DNA from: an uncultured Ruminococcus sp.
GTDB lineage: Bacteria > Bacillota > Clostridia > Oscillospirales > Acutalibacteraceae
Assembly (NCBI GenBank): GCA_902768825.1
Contig: CACXMR010000049.1
Coordinates: forward strand, 1 to 35,727
DNA length: 35,727 bases
Direction: 5' to 3'
Position numbers and translations under genes: made by a program. Position 1 is the stretch's first letter; each line of letters opens with the position of its first letter. The notes beneath the pieces were generated by a model. It ran no database searches and was not told where the DNA came from. It was given only the letters and a program-made list of their open reading frames with translations. This document shows, one piece after another, positions 7,401 through 15,761 of this stretch.

Positions 7401-10187
7401 CTTGTCAAGGAGCTGAGGGCTTATTCAAATTCTCCCGACTTCGTTACAAAGGACAATCTTGCGGCTCAGTATGACAGGATAAGAACCGTTACAGGTCTCA
7501 GACAGAGCCTTGCAGGGTGCAGCGATGAAATGACCCGTCTGGCGGGTGCTGCCTTCAAGGGAGTTGGCAGCGACTGGGGCTTCATCAGAAGGACAGCCTC
7601 ACGTTCACTGGGCGCAAAGCAGGCCATAGACAAGACTGACCCAAAAAGAAGGGCAAAATACAGGGAATGTGCAATCTACCTTATCAAAAACGGCGAGGCA
7701 AGGGAGGCCGGAGCAGTGCTTTCGGAGCTGTGTCGTGTGCAGGATATGCTGAATAAGAAATATGGGATAGATTATTCCACACCCTATGACAGCGGCAAGG
7801 ACTATATTGCCGACTACAGGGAAAGACTCAGACTCTACAGCGAGAACACCTCCACCTTAAAGGCATGGACATCTCTTCAGGAGGAGAGGCGCAGGCTTTG
7901 TGCCCTGGGACTTGTTTCCGTAGCCGCAGCCTGGGAAAAGGGTGCCTTGGAGGACAGCGAGCTTTCATCGGCTTTTGAAGCGGATCTTAACTTTGCGCTG
8001 ATACTCCGCACCCTCAGAAGCGATGATGTACTCAAGGGCTTCAGAGGCTCACGCTTTGAGGACACCATTGAGCAGTACAGAGAGTTTACCGAGAAATTCA
8101 GGATGCTGACAATTAACGAGCTTGTGGCAAGGCTATCGGCTAACGTGCCGGCAGTCAGCACCTCAGGGGCGGCGTCATCTGAGATAGGCATTCTCAAAAA
8201 GGCGATAAAGAGCAACGGAAGGATGATGTCCATAAGGAAGCTCTTTGATCAGATTCCAAACCTGCTCAGGAAGCTCTGTCCCTGTATGCTTATGAGCCCG
8301 ATATCCGTTGCGCAGTATATCGACCCCTCCTTCCCGAAGTTTGACCTGGTGATATTCGACGAGGCGTCACAGCTTCCCACCAGTGAGGCAGTGGGAACCA
8401 TAGCCAGGGGCGACAACGTGATAGTGGTAGGCGACCCCAACCAGCTCCCGCCAACTAATTTCTTCAGCACCACCAAGTCTGATGAGGACAGCATGGAGCT
8501 GGAGGATCTTGAGAGCCTGCTGGACGACTGCCTGTCTATTTCCATGCCCCAGATGTACCTCAAATGGCACTACCGTTCAAGGCATGAGAGTCTCATAGCC
8601 TTCAGCAACATGAAATACTACGACAACAAGCTCTTTACCTTCCCGTCGCCCAACGATCAGCGTTCTGCGGTGAGGTTTGTACCCATCGAGGGCAGCTATG
8701 ACAAGGGCCGCAGCAAGCAGAACAAGGCCGAAGCAGCAGCCGTGGTGGAGGAGATCATAAGAAGGCTGTCCAGCGGTGTGAATGAGAGCATAGGCGTTGT
8801 TACCTTCAGCTCTGTGCAGCAGAATCTCATTGACGATATGCTCACCGAGGCCTTTGTGAAGAACCCTGATCTGGAGGAAAAGGACAGGGCGTCCTCAGAG
8901 CCGGTGTTCATCAAAAACCTGGAAAACGTCCAGGGTGATGAGAGGGATGTTATACTCTTCTCCGTGGGCTACGGACCAGACAAGGACGGCAGGGTATCCA
9001 TGAACTTTGGTCCCCTTAACCGTGAGGGAGGCTGGCGAAGGCTCAATGTAGCTGTCTCCAGGGCACGAAAGGAAATGATAGTCTACTCTACTCTCAGACC
9101 CGAACAGATCGATCTTTCAAGGACAAGGGCACAGGGTGTTGCCGGACTAAAGGCATTCCTGGAATACGCCCAGAGGGGCAGGAGCGTTCTTGCGGCAAAG
9201 GCGGGCACTGCGGTGGTGACAGCAGACTCTCTCGTAAATCGCATCGCTTCCGAGATAGAGGAAATGGGCTACTATGTCAGGTGCAACATCGGCTGTTCGG
9301 AATACAGGATAGACCTTGGTGTTGCGTCTCCCGACGACCCAGAAAGGTATCTGCTGGGCATCATGCTGGACGGCAGCAGCAGTATTGGTTCTACCGCTAC
9401 GGACAGATTTATCGTGCAGCCCGATGTGCTAAGCGGCCTCGGCTGGCGGATTATGAATATTTGGACAATGGAGTGGCTTGACGACAAGAATAAGGTGCTT
9501 GCCTCCATAAAGGAGGAGCTTGAACGCTGCAAGGAGGCGTCTGTCCCCGAAAACGTCAGTGCAGCACCGGCAGACCATCGCATGGAGATAGAAAAGCTCT
9601 ATGAGCAGAAGGACGAAAGCTCCCAGAGCGCAGGACTGCAGTATAAGTCTTATTCCCTCAATCAGATGGGCTCACAGGAGGATTTCAACTCGGCTGCCAC
9701 CGACAGGAGGATACAGACCGCATTCCGCAGGATCATAGATACTGAGGCTCCCATAAGCCGCAAGGCGCTGTATAGGAAGGTGTTAGCAGCGTGGAACGTC
9801 ACCCGACTGACTCCCAAGACAGAAGCAAGACTCGACAGTATACTTGCAAAGCTTGAAGTAAAATACACAAGGGAGGGCGACAATGTCTTTTGCTGGAAGA
9901 CCGTTCAGGATCCGGTGGCCTATGCTATCTATAGGACTGAGGACAGCTCAGGCAACAAACGCACCATGGATGAGATCTCCTATTATGAGATAGTCAACGC
10001 TATCACTGAAGTGCTTGAGGAGCAGATCGGTCTGACCAGAAAGGATCTCGTCCGTGAGACGGCAAAAAAATTCGGCTATTCAAGGCTGGGAACGGTGATC
10101 GAAAACAGCATCGAGGCATCCATTGACCATGCAATGCGCAGCTCGATAATAGCTGACGATGGCTCAGGAAAGCTCGTGCTTTCCTGA
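4410..10187 (+). CDS. Giant SF1 helicase, DUF4011/DUF3320 family, with TG-like domain and decayed nuclease
   Basis: A 1,925-residue cytoplasmic protein of the COG1112-like helicase group. Order: beta-rich N-terminal domain (about 1-125); transglutaminase-like domain with Cys219 (GTCLDL) and His245 (GHAYGG); DUF4011 opening with WERKLLDFSLRNSLLNFRPG (about 370-410); a superfamily 1 helicase core with Walker A GPPGTGKS (687-694), Walker B FDEAS (Asp1317, Glu1318), GDPNQLPP and a C-terminal VSRARKE; a restriction-nuclease-like fold with RIDL (Asp1635); and a DUF3320-like tail. In relatives I recall, the nuclease has G-I-E-C-D-G, but here it is GIMLDG, with Met1652 replacing the acidic residue. 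The ATG at 4410 has GGAGG nine bases upstream; a TTG 21 bases earlier is less likely. Relatives occur in defence settings, but no partner defence gene is seen here. Confidence 0.9.
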   Translation: MENKISVSGQINATVNFAMQQNYVPMIRSVTVRNDSEETLRELRLRISFEPEFAQEYTYNIPAIAPNASVEIEPVKILLSTRFLFTLTEKIVGNITIQVLQGEECLYDYHTDIEVLAYDQWSGLRMMPELISAFVTPNHPRVAEVVTKGGEFLKTWTGSPAFTGYQTQNPDNVKLQMAAIYAALRSLGIAYGNPPASYEGSGQRIRLPHVVIGQKQGTCLDLSLLYASCLEAVGLYPLIGFNRGHAYGGCRLSEETFADCMVDDISAFEKRLVRGSEELLFVECTDFTAGRNVEFDTALEHGRARIEEPAEFEGVVDVQRSRGSGIRPIPLRLEDTNEYLSSGSAEFEKLRVKAPKSLELRRMEDLSSANEEELTKQKVWERKLLDFSLRNSLLNFRPGRSSLQLMVSELGVLEDALAGGKTLRVMEIPSEWTMKMHGVKMHEGETDKELIESIAAQEMKNDRIRTYLPAEELALQLKNMYRSAKVSMEENGTNTMYLALGFLRWFESDISEKPRYAPVVLVPIDIVRNLRSGGYVIRSRQEEARINTTLLEYLRQIFSIKINGLETLPEDEHGIDLPLIFHTVRQAIMSKSRWNLVDMAFIGLFSFGQFVMWNDIKNRAEELRQNKVVSSLMEGKMNWKTEELSFDASNVESVFRPAQLAVPLSADSSQLVAVAAASDGRSFVLHGPPGTGKSQTITNMIANALYKGKTVLFAAEKMAALSVVQRRLAAIGLDPFCLELHSNKTNKSVVLSQLNKALEVGRIKPPEEHRAAAEKLYALRTSFNDTISALHKKRDYGCSVYEAIERFEDNAEFKGIVSLDRSFTDSFKEEQGEPCREAVRRFALCAKETGPYPQSPWKGCGLAEYSLELRDDLENDLRSAIEVTDRGHKAMETLAGTIGFAERSRMVMAELCDISHALSGEEGKQVFPAVVSSDNGEELVGRIESVCTSGEEYNRLYAELLRDYDPSVLEYDVNEASGRLRQSESGWFLSKSMGVSKLVKELRAYSNSPDFVTKDNLAAQYDRIRTVTGLRQSLAGCSDEMTRLAGAAFKGVGSDWGFIRRTASRSLGAKQAIDKTDPKRRAKYRECAIYLIKNGEAREAGAVLSELCRVQDMLNKKYGIDYSTPYDSGKDYIADYRERLRLYSENTSTLKAWTSLQEERRRLCALGLVSVAAAWEKGALEDSELSSAFEADLNFALILRTLRSDDVLKGFRGSRFEDTIEQYREFTEKFRMLTINELVARLSANVPAVSTSGAASSEIGILKKAIKSNGRMMSIRKLFDQIPNLLRKLCPCMLMSPISVAQYIDPSFPKFDLVIFDEASQLPTSEAVGTIARGDNVIVVGDPNQLPPTNFFSTTKSDEDSMELEDLESLLDDCLSISMPQMYLKWHYRSRHESLIAFSNMKYYDNKLFTFPSPNDQRSAVRFVPIEGSYDKGRSKQNKAEAAAVVEEIIRRLSSGVNESIGVVTFSSVQQNLIDDMLTEAFVKNPDLEEKDRASSEPVFIKNLENVQGDERDVILFSVGYGPDKDGRVSMNFGPLNREGGWRRLNVAVSRARKEMIVYSTLRPEQIDLSRTRAQGVAGLKAFLEYAQRGRSVLAAKAGTAVVTADSLVNRIASEIEEMGYYVRCNIGCSEYRIDLGVASPDDPERYLLGIMLDGSSSIGSTATDRFIVQPDVLSGLGWRIMNIWTMEWLDDKNKVLASIKEELERCKEASVPENVSAAPADHRMEIEKLYEQKDESSQSAGLQYKSYSLNQMGSQEDFNSAATDRRIQTAFRRIIDTEAPISRKALYRKVLAAWNVTRLTPKTEARLDSILAKLEVKYTREGDNVFCWKTVQDPVAYAIYRTEDSSGNKRTMDEISYYEIVNAITEVLEEQIGLTRKDLVRETAKKFGYSRLGTVIENSIEASIDHAMRSSIIADDGSGKLVLS

Positions 10188-10209
10188 CCAAACAGGGCGG
10201 AGGAAGACT

Positions 10210-11424
10210 ATGGCACTTTATTATATGAGAAAGGGAATAAGAAAGCTTCCCGGAATAGTCATCAAGGCAGCGTCCCTACCGGAGCCAACCGTTACAGAGG
10301 GCTTCGGGTCGAGGGCTAAGGTGGGAGAGCTGTGCGAAAGAGACGGTATAAGCTCCGTGCTGCTGGTGACGGACAAGACCCTGTTTGAGCTGGGATATTA
10401 TGTCAAGGTGAGAGATTCTATCGAGAAACTTGGTATAAAATGCACTATTTTCAGCGATATCAGCTCAGAGCCTACTTTTGCTATCATTGAACAGGGCAGG
10501 AGCGCTGCCATAAGCTGCGGGGCTGACTGTATAGTTGCTCTCGGAGGGGGATCAGTGCTTGACAGCTCCAAGATAATCGCTGCCAGTGCAAAGCATCCTG
10601 CCAGGAACGTCAGACACTATCTGCACAAGTTTGCCCTTGTCCCTGACAAGACCCTGCCGATGATCTCGATTCCCAGCACGGCGGGCACCGGAGCAGAATA
10701 TACTGTGGGCGCAGTGGTAAAGGACAACCACGGAGTCAAGAAATCCACTGTGGTCATCGGGCTGAACGTGACACACGTTATACTTGACAGCGAGCTTATG
10801 GTCAAAGCTCCGAGAGAGGTCACTGTCTGGTGCGGCATAGATGCCCTGAGTCACGGACTGGAGGGCGTCCTTGCGGATGTCAGCACCAGTTTTGAGGATG
10901 AAAAGAAAAGCTTTGAGTGCGTCAGGCTGATACTTGCCAATCTGCCCATGGTCATAGCGGAGCCGGAAAACATCGAGGCAAGGCAAAACATGAGCAGGGC
11001 TGCATACTACGGCGGCAATGCCATAAACAAGCAGCTTGCCGGATATGTCCACGCATTTGCTCATTCCATCGGGGCTGTCTATCATCTTCCCCATGGGGAG
11101 GCCATCGCCCTGTGTCTTGTGCCGGTCATTGACGCTCAGAAGGACAGGGTGCGGGACAAGCTTGCGGCTCTGGCATTATACTGCGGCTTTGCCGGCAGGC
11201 ACTGCTCCCACGAGGAAGCATCAGAGCTGTTTTTGACAGAGCTTCGTATGATGCTTGATTTCTGCGGAACGGACAGGTCACTGCCTGAGATGAGGACAGA
11301 GGATTATGATAGGCTCGTGTCCATGATAGACATTGATTCCATAAACTATTCTCCCCCTAAGACTTTCAAGGACGAGGAGATAAGAGCGATTCTTGATATA
11401 ATCAGAAAGGGTGGGCGAGATTGA
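10210..11424 (+). CDS. Iron-containing alcohol dehydrogenase
   Basis: A 404-residue enzyme of the Fe-ADH family (PF00465), which interconverts a primary alcohol and an aldehyde with NAD(P). Visible motifs are the nucleotide-binding GGGSVLDSSK, the STAGTGAE stretch, and all four metal ligands: Asp211 and His215 (DALSH), His284 (FAHSIG) and His295 (PHGEA). Length is normal. The ATG at 10210 is chosen for its upstream GGAGGA; an in-frame ATG at 10159 lies inside the helicase gene. The gap to the helicase stop is only 22 bp, so the two are probably co-transcribed. The aldehyde dehydrogenase gene directly downstream overlaps its stop, so the pair could carry an alcohol through to an acid, or the reverse. 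Substrate is unknown. Confidence 0.92.
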   Translation: MALYYMRKGIRKLPGIVIKAASLPEPTVTEGFGSRAKVGELCERDGISSVLLVTDKTLFELGYYVKVRDSIEKLGIKCTIFSDISSEPTFAIIEQGRSAAISCGADCIVALGGGSVLDSSKIIAASAKHPARNVRHYLHKFALVPDKTLPMISIPSTAGTGAEYTVGAVVKDNHGVKKSTVVIGLNVTHVILDSELMVKAPREVTVWCGIDALSHGLEGVLADVSTSFEDEKKSFECVRLILANLPMVIAEPENIEARQNMSRAAYYGGNAINKQLAGYVHAFAHSIGAVYHLPHGEAIALCLVPVIDAQKDRVRDKLAALALYCGFAGRHCSHEEASELFLTELRMMLDFCGTDRSLPEMRTEDYDRLVSMIDIDSINYSPPKTFKDEEIRAILDIIRKGGRD

Positions 11425-12839
11425 AATATACTCAGGAAATGATCAGCGAAATAGTCAAAAAACAAAGGGAGTTTTTCCGTTCGGGGATAACCCTCAATGT
11501 GGACAGGCGCATAGTGCAGCTCAAAAGGCTGAGAAAGGCGGTCATAGACAACAAGGAAATGCTCTCCATAGCACTGCAGGAGGATCTGGCAAAAAGCCCC
11601 TTTGAAGCATATCTCTGCGATATCGGACCTGTCATTGCCGAGATCGACGAGATGATACACAACCTAAAACGCTGGGCAAGACCCGAAAAACATTTCAGCG
11701 GACTGATGTGCTTCCCCAGCACGTCTACTAAGGTCTATAAGCTGCCTTACGGTGTTTCACTGATAATCAGCCCTTTTAACTTTCCGGTGCTGCTGACTCT
11801 CGGTGTCCTTGCCGCAGCCATAAGCGGGGGCAATACCGCTGTGATCAAGGCAAGCTCCAAGTCATCGTCAAGCACCCAGGCACTCAAAAAGCTCATCACC
11901 ATGACCTTTGAGGATGAGTATGTCACCCTGATCGACGGCGGCCACGATGTGGCGGATATGTGCCTTGCTGAGCGCTTTGACAAGATATTCTATACAGGTT
12001 CTCCGGCGGTGGCAAAGCATGTGCTCTCGGCGGCAGCCAAGAACCTCACATCCGTAGCCCTTGAGCTGGGCGGAGAGACAGGCAACTGGTGCATTGTCAG
12101 GAAGGATGCCGACCTGAGGGACGCAGCCCGTAAGATAGCCTTCTTCAAGCTGTGCAACGCCGGACAGATCTGCATAAACATAAACCAGATAGCCGTGGCT
12201 GAGGAGGTAGCCGACAGGTTCCTCAGAGAGCTGCAAAAGGAATTTGTAAGGCAGATAGGCACCCGGCCCCACCACAACCCGGACTATCCCAAGCTCATCA
12301 CTGAGGCTGTCTATGACAAGTGTGAGAGGATCACCAGCGAATACAGGGACAGAGTGATATTTGGCGGCAAGGGCTGTCGTGAGACAAGGCGTTATGCTCC
12401 CACAATCATTTATCCTGTGAGCGAAAACGATGAGCTTGTACAGCACGAGCTGTTCTGTCCGATACTGCCTGTCGTGCCCTTTAAGGATGAAGAGGCCGAA
12501 AGGATAGTTGAACTGATAGCCCAGCGTGAGCATCCGCTTTCGATGTACCTTTTCACATCAGACAAGAGGTGGGCAAGGCGGGTCATGTCTACTCAGCAAT
12601 TCGGCGGCGGCTGCATCAACGAGGTCTGTCTGCACATGATGGTAAAGGGTGTACCCTTTAACGGCACGGGTCATTCCGGAATGGGCGCCTATCATGGAGA
12701 GTGGGGGTTCAGGGAATTTACACATCCTCAGACGGTACTCACAGGCAGCACTCACTTCAATCTTCCCTTGAGGGAGTATCCCTATTCGGGCAAAGCCGGA
12801 GAGTTTAAGATGAAGCTTCTAAAACTCTTTGAGAGGTAA
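11421..12839 (+). CDS. Aldehyde dehydrogenase (ALDH3-like)
   Basis: A 472-residue NAD(P)-dependent aldehyde dehydrogenase. The sequence shows SPFNFP in the cofactor region, the catalytic Glu215 in LELGGE, and the catalytic Cys251 in NAGQIC. The spacing and overall length fit class 3 (fatty or short aldehyde) dehydrogenases. The residue after LELGG is usually Lys but is Glu here, which is unusual though not obviously inactivating. The best start is TTG at 11421, sharing a TTGA with the stop of the preceding gene; a GGGTGGG lies six bases before it. The next ATG (11439) has AGGAA jammed against it and is less likely. Such overlap usually means translational coupling to the alcohol dehydrogenase. 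A terminator follows about 85 bp after the stop. Confidence 0.92.
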   Translation: MKYTQEMISEIVKKQREFFRSGITLNVDRRIVQLKRLRKAVIDNKEMLSIALQEDLAKSPFEAYLCDIGPVIAEIDEMIHNLKRWARPEKHFSGLMCFPSTSTKVYKLPYGVSLIISPFNFPVLLTLGVLAAAISGGNTAVIKASSKSSSSTQALKKLITMTFEDEYVTLIDGGHDVADMCLAERFDKIFYTGSPAVAKHVLSAAAKNLTSVALELGGETGNWCIVRKDADLRDAARKIAFFKLCNAGQICININQIAVAEEVADRFLRELQKEFVRQIGTRPHHNPDYPKLITEAVYDKCERITSEYRDRVIFGGKGCRETRRYAPTIIYPVSENDELVQHELFCPILPVVPFKDEEAERIVELIAQREHPLSMYLFTSDKRWARRVMSTQQFGGGCINEVCLHMMVKGVPFNGTGHSGMGAYHGEWGFREFTHPQTVLTGSTHFNLPLREYPYSGKAGEFKMKLLKLFER

Positions 12840-12924
12840 GTTATCATTGCTTTGGCACCCTGACTCATAGACTCACTCAGTGCCGTCCACAGGCATGACA
12901 AACCTCTGATTTATAAAGATAGCC

Positions 12925-12956
12925 AGCCTGATTCCGTGTAGGGTCAGGCTTTTTGC
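12925..12956 (+). terminator. Intrinsic terminator of the helicase-dehydrogenase operon
   Basis: AGCCTGA (12925-12931) pairs with TCAGGCT (12944-12950), with extra CC/GG pairs inside, followed by TTTTGCTTTTT. It is the first clear terminator after the helicase promoter, supporting a three-gene transcript. The rest of the 250-bp gap to the next gene holds a weak hairpin at 12854-12884 without a T run, and the alpha-galactosidase promoter. Confidence 0.85.
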
Positions 12957-13016
12957 TTTTTATCGCATAATAGTATAAATTGTTTAAATTATTGTATATT
13001 ATCTTGATGAGAACTG

Positions 13017-13044
13017 TTGACACACTATTCTGGAATGTTATAAT
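13017..13044 (+). promoter_or_regulatory. Consensus sigma-A promoter of the alpha-galactosidase gene
   Basis: A perfect TTGACA (13017-13022) and a perfect TATAAT (13039-13044) are separated by 16 bases. Transcription would begin near 13051, about 38 bases before the ATG. No obvious catabolite-response site or operator palindrome was found around it, so expression may be high and weakly regulated. Confidence 0.8.
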
Positions 13045-13088
13045 TATTTTGAGTCGTATTTGAATAAATTAACAGAGAGGTGACATAA

Positions 13089-15476
13089 ATGATACGAGTC
13101 CTTGAAGGAGAACGCCCTGTTTTTTTGCTTGAAACAGAAAACACCAGCTATATCCTTTCTTTGTCGGCATCAGGACACGCAGAGCATCTTTATTACGGTA
13201 AAAAAATAAAGGTCGGAAGTGCTGAGGAATGCAATGCCCTGCGTGAGAGAAGGGAATTCGAGATAGGCAACTGCATAGCCTACTCAAAGGATTACCCATG
13301 CGAAATGCCTGAGGATATGTGCCTTGAGATATCCGCACCGGGTCACGGCGATATCAGGGAGCCCTTCGTTGAGGCTGTGTTTGCTGACGGCAGCAGAAGC
13401 TGTGACTTTATCTATGACAGCTTTGTGGTGGACAGCAGTGCCTCTGACCTCTCAGGTCTGCCCGGCTCTTATGCACCTGAGGGCAAGGCCGAGCATCTGT
13501 GCCTTGAGCTGCATGACAAAAAGCTGAGCCTTGAGCTGCACTACAGGGTCTATCCTGACTGCGATGTGATAACACGCAGCGCAAGGCTCATAAACAACGG
13601 CAATGAGGATATTTACATAGAAAGGCTGATGAGCCTTCAGTTGGATTTGCCCTGCTGTGGTCTTTCTGTGACGACATTTCATGGGGCATGGGTCAGGGAG
13701 ATGGACAAGTCTGTAATTACTCTCAGTGCGGGTAAATTCGTCAACGAGAGCCGTACCGGAACCTCTTCAAACAGGGCAAACCCCTTCTTTATGGTGCACC
13801 ACCCGTCAGCTACCGAGACTTCCGGCAATGTCTATGGCTTTAATCTTGTTTACAGCGGCAGTCACTATTCCAGCATCGAGGTGAGTGCCTTTGGCAAGAC
13901 CCGCATTGTCTCAGGAATGCAGCCCCAGGGCTTCCGCTGTCTGCTCAAAACCGGTGAGAGCCTGGAAGCTCCTGAAGCTGTGATGACCTTTTCTTCAGCG
14001 GGCTTTGCAGGAGAGAGCCACAATATGCACCGCTTCGTCAGGGAACACATTGTCCGTGGGGAATGGAAGGACAGAGTGCGTCCTGTGCTGCTCAACAGCT
14101 GGGAGGCATGCTATTTCAAGATCAACTCACATACACTGACTTCCCTTGCAAGAATAGGAAGAAGGCTTGGCATCGAGCTTTTTGTTGTAGATGACGGATG
14201 GTTTGGGAAAAGGAAGGATGATACGTCCTCTCTCGGTGACTGGGAACCGGACATGAAAAAGCTGCACGGAGGACTGAAACCTCTTGCGGACAGGATAAAA
14301 GCTATGGGCATGGGATTTGGGCTGTGGGTCGAGCCTGAAATGATAAGCGTAGACAGTGAGCTATATCGTAAGGATCCTGATTGGGCAATGGAGATACCCG
14401 GTGCGCTGCACTCAGAGGGCAGGAGGCAGAGACTGCTTGATCTTGCAAATCCAGATGTACAGGACTATGTGACAGACAAGATGACCGAGGTGTTTTCCTC
14501 GGCGGAGATAAGCTATGTCAAGTGGGACATGAACCGCATTTTTACTGATGTATTCTCACAATATCTGGAGCCGGAAAGACAGGGCGAGACTGCTTATCGT
14601 TATGTCTGCGGTCTTTACAGGATACTCAGGACACTGACCGAGCGCTTTCCCCAAATACTTTTTGAGGGGTGCGCATCGGGCGGCAACCGTTTTGATCTTG
14701 GTATGCTGTGCTATTTCCCTCAGATATGGGCGAGTGATAATACAGACCCCATCTGCAGAGCTGCGATACAGGAGGGCTATAGCTACGGCTATCCGCAGTC
14801 GTGCATAAGCGCCCACGTCAGCGCTTCACCTAACCACCAGACCCTCAGGGCGACACCTCCGGAGAGTAGATTCGGGGCGGCAATGTTCGGAGTGCTTGGC
14901 TATGAGCTTGACGTGAGGGATCTGCGGATGAGCAGGAGAAAAGCGATCATAGCGGAGATCAGTCTTTACAAAAAGTGGCGTGAGGTGCTGCAGTTCGGGG
15001 ACTTCATCCGTTTAGAGTCGGGTAACGTCCACAAATGGATATGCGTCTCAAAGGACAGGAAAAAAGCGGTGGGCTTGCTTTTGCAGGAGATGATGACGCC
15101 GAATATGCAGCAGGAGAGGTTTACTCCTAAAGGACTTGACTCGGAAATGACATACAGGATGTACAGTAGGCCTGTTCGGCTGGATATAAAGCAGTTTGGC
15201 AATATGATAAACATTGTGTCTCCGGTACATATCAGGCAGGATTCAGCGGTACACAACCTGATAGCAAATGCTGTGACACTCAAAGGAGAGAGTGAAGAGA
15301 TGACAGCGACAGGTTCTGTGTTTATGGAAGCAGGGGCGGCATTAAGTCAGGGGTTTTCAGGGACGGGGTTCAACGACAAGGTGCGGGTATTTCCGGACTT
15401 TGCATCAAGAGTTTACTTCTTTGAGGCTCAGGATGATGCAGCAACAGAGACAAAAACCGCTGTAACCGAGACCTGA
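13089..15476 (+). CDS. Alpha-galactosidase, glycoside hydrolase family 36
   Basis: A 795-residue enzyme that removes terminal alpha-1,6-galactose from oligosaccharides such as raffinose and melibiose. GH36 hallmarks are all present: the (beta/alpha)8 barrel sequence FVVDDGWFGKRKDD, LWVEPEMIS, the nucleophile Asp480 in YVKWDMNR, the EGCASGGNRFD stretch, and the acid/base Asp550 in WASDNTD. There is no signal peptide, so it should act on imported sugars in the cytoplasm. The ATG at 13089 has GAGAGGTG upstream. Family members are usually about 730 residues; the extra C-terminal tail ends in TETKTAVTET, and the stop codon lies within the first copy of a 129-bp repeat, which may have reshaped the 3' end. 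A galactokinase remnant lies downstream. Confidence 0.95.
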   Translation: MIRVLEGERPVFLLETENTSYILSLSASGHAEHLYYGKKIKVGSAEECNALRERREFEIGNCIAYSKDYPCEMPEDMCLEISAPGHGDIREPFVEAVFADGSRSCDFIYDSFVVDSSASDLSGLPGSYAPEGKAEHLCLELHDKKLSLELHYRVYPDCDVITRSARLINNGNEDIYIERLMSLQLDLPCCGLSVTTFHGAWVREMDKSVITLSAGKFVNESRTGTSSNRANPFFMVHHPSATETSGNVYGFNLVYSGSHYSSIEVSAFGKTRIVSGMQPQGFRCLLKTGESLEAPEAVMTFSSAGFAGESHNMHRFVREHIVRGEWKDRVRPVLLNSWEACYFKINSHTLTSLARIGRRLGIELFVVDDGWFGKRKDDTSSLGDWEPDMKKLHGGLKPLADRIKAMGMGFGLWVEPEMISVDSELYRKDPDWAMEIPGALHSEGRRQRLLDLANPDVQDYVTDKMTEVFSSAEISYVKWDMNRIFTDVFSQYLEPERQGETAYRYVCGLYRILRTLTERFPQILFEGCASGGNRFDLGMLCYFPQIWASDNTDPICRAAIQEGYSYGYPQSCISAHVSASPNHQTLRATPPESRFGAAMFGVLGYELDVRDLRMSRRKAIIAEISLYKKWREVLQFGDFIRLESGNVHKWICVSKDRKKAVGLLLQEMMTPNMQQERFTPKGLDSEMTYRMYSRPVRLDIKQFGNMINIVSPVHIRQDSAVHNLIANAVTLKGESEEMTATGSVFMEAGAALSQGFSGTGFNDKVRVFPDFASRVYFFEAQDDAATETKTAVTET

Positions 15477-15757
15477 CATGAGAGGCAATGAGCTTTTGCT
15501 CTAAAGAGTTATTTCCGATAACAAACATGATTTGAGTAAATTGCTGTCTGCGGGCACAGAAGAACACCAGAGCAGAGGCAGAGAGCAGTCTAAGAGAGAG
15601 CCTGACATGATGGGCAATGAGCTTTTGCTCTAAAGAGTTATTTCCGATAACAAACATGATTTGAGCAAATTACTGTCTGCGGGCACAGAAGAACACCTGA
15701 GCAGAGGCAGAGAGCGGTCTAAGCGAGAGCCTGACATGAGAGGCAATGAGCTTTTTT
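15472..15757. repeat. 129-bp tandem repeat, two full copies and one partial
   Basis: Copies begin with CCTGACATG at 15472, 15601 and 15730, an exact 129-base period. Copies 1 and 2 differ at about 7 positions; copy 3 stops after about 28 bases. The first copy contains the stop codon of the alpha-galactosidase gene. Each unit carries small inverted repeats, including GAGCttttGCTC and GTTATttccgATAAC, so the transcript could fold. The plus strand has stops in each unit. The minus strand is open for 95 codons, but there is no ribosome binding site. Origin is unknown. Confidence 0.85.
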
Positions 15758-15761
15758 TGAA

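Noticed and set aside
12854-12884. A hairpin GGCAC...GTGCC after the aldehyde dehydrogenase gene
   Set aside because: The stem is short, the loop is large and no T run follows. The real terminator is at 12925.
15370-15657. A 95-codon minus-strand frame with the repeated peptide MFVIGNNSLEQKLIA
   Set aside because: It arises because the 129-bp repeat is a multiple of three. It has no ribosome binding site and overlaps the alpha-galactosidase 3' end in antisense.
15472-15757. A CRISPR-like array
   Set aside because: The repeats are 129 bp and directly adjacent with no unique spacers, and there are no cas genes.
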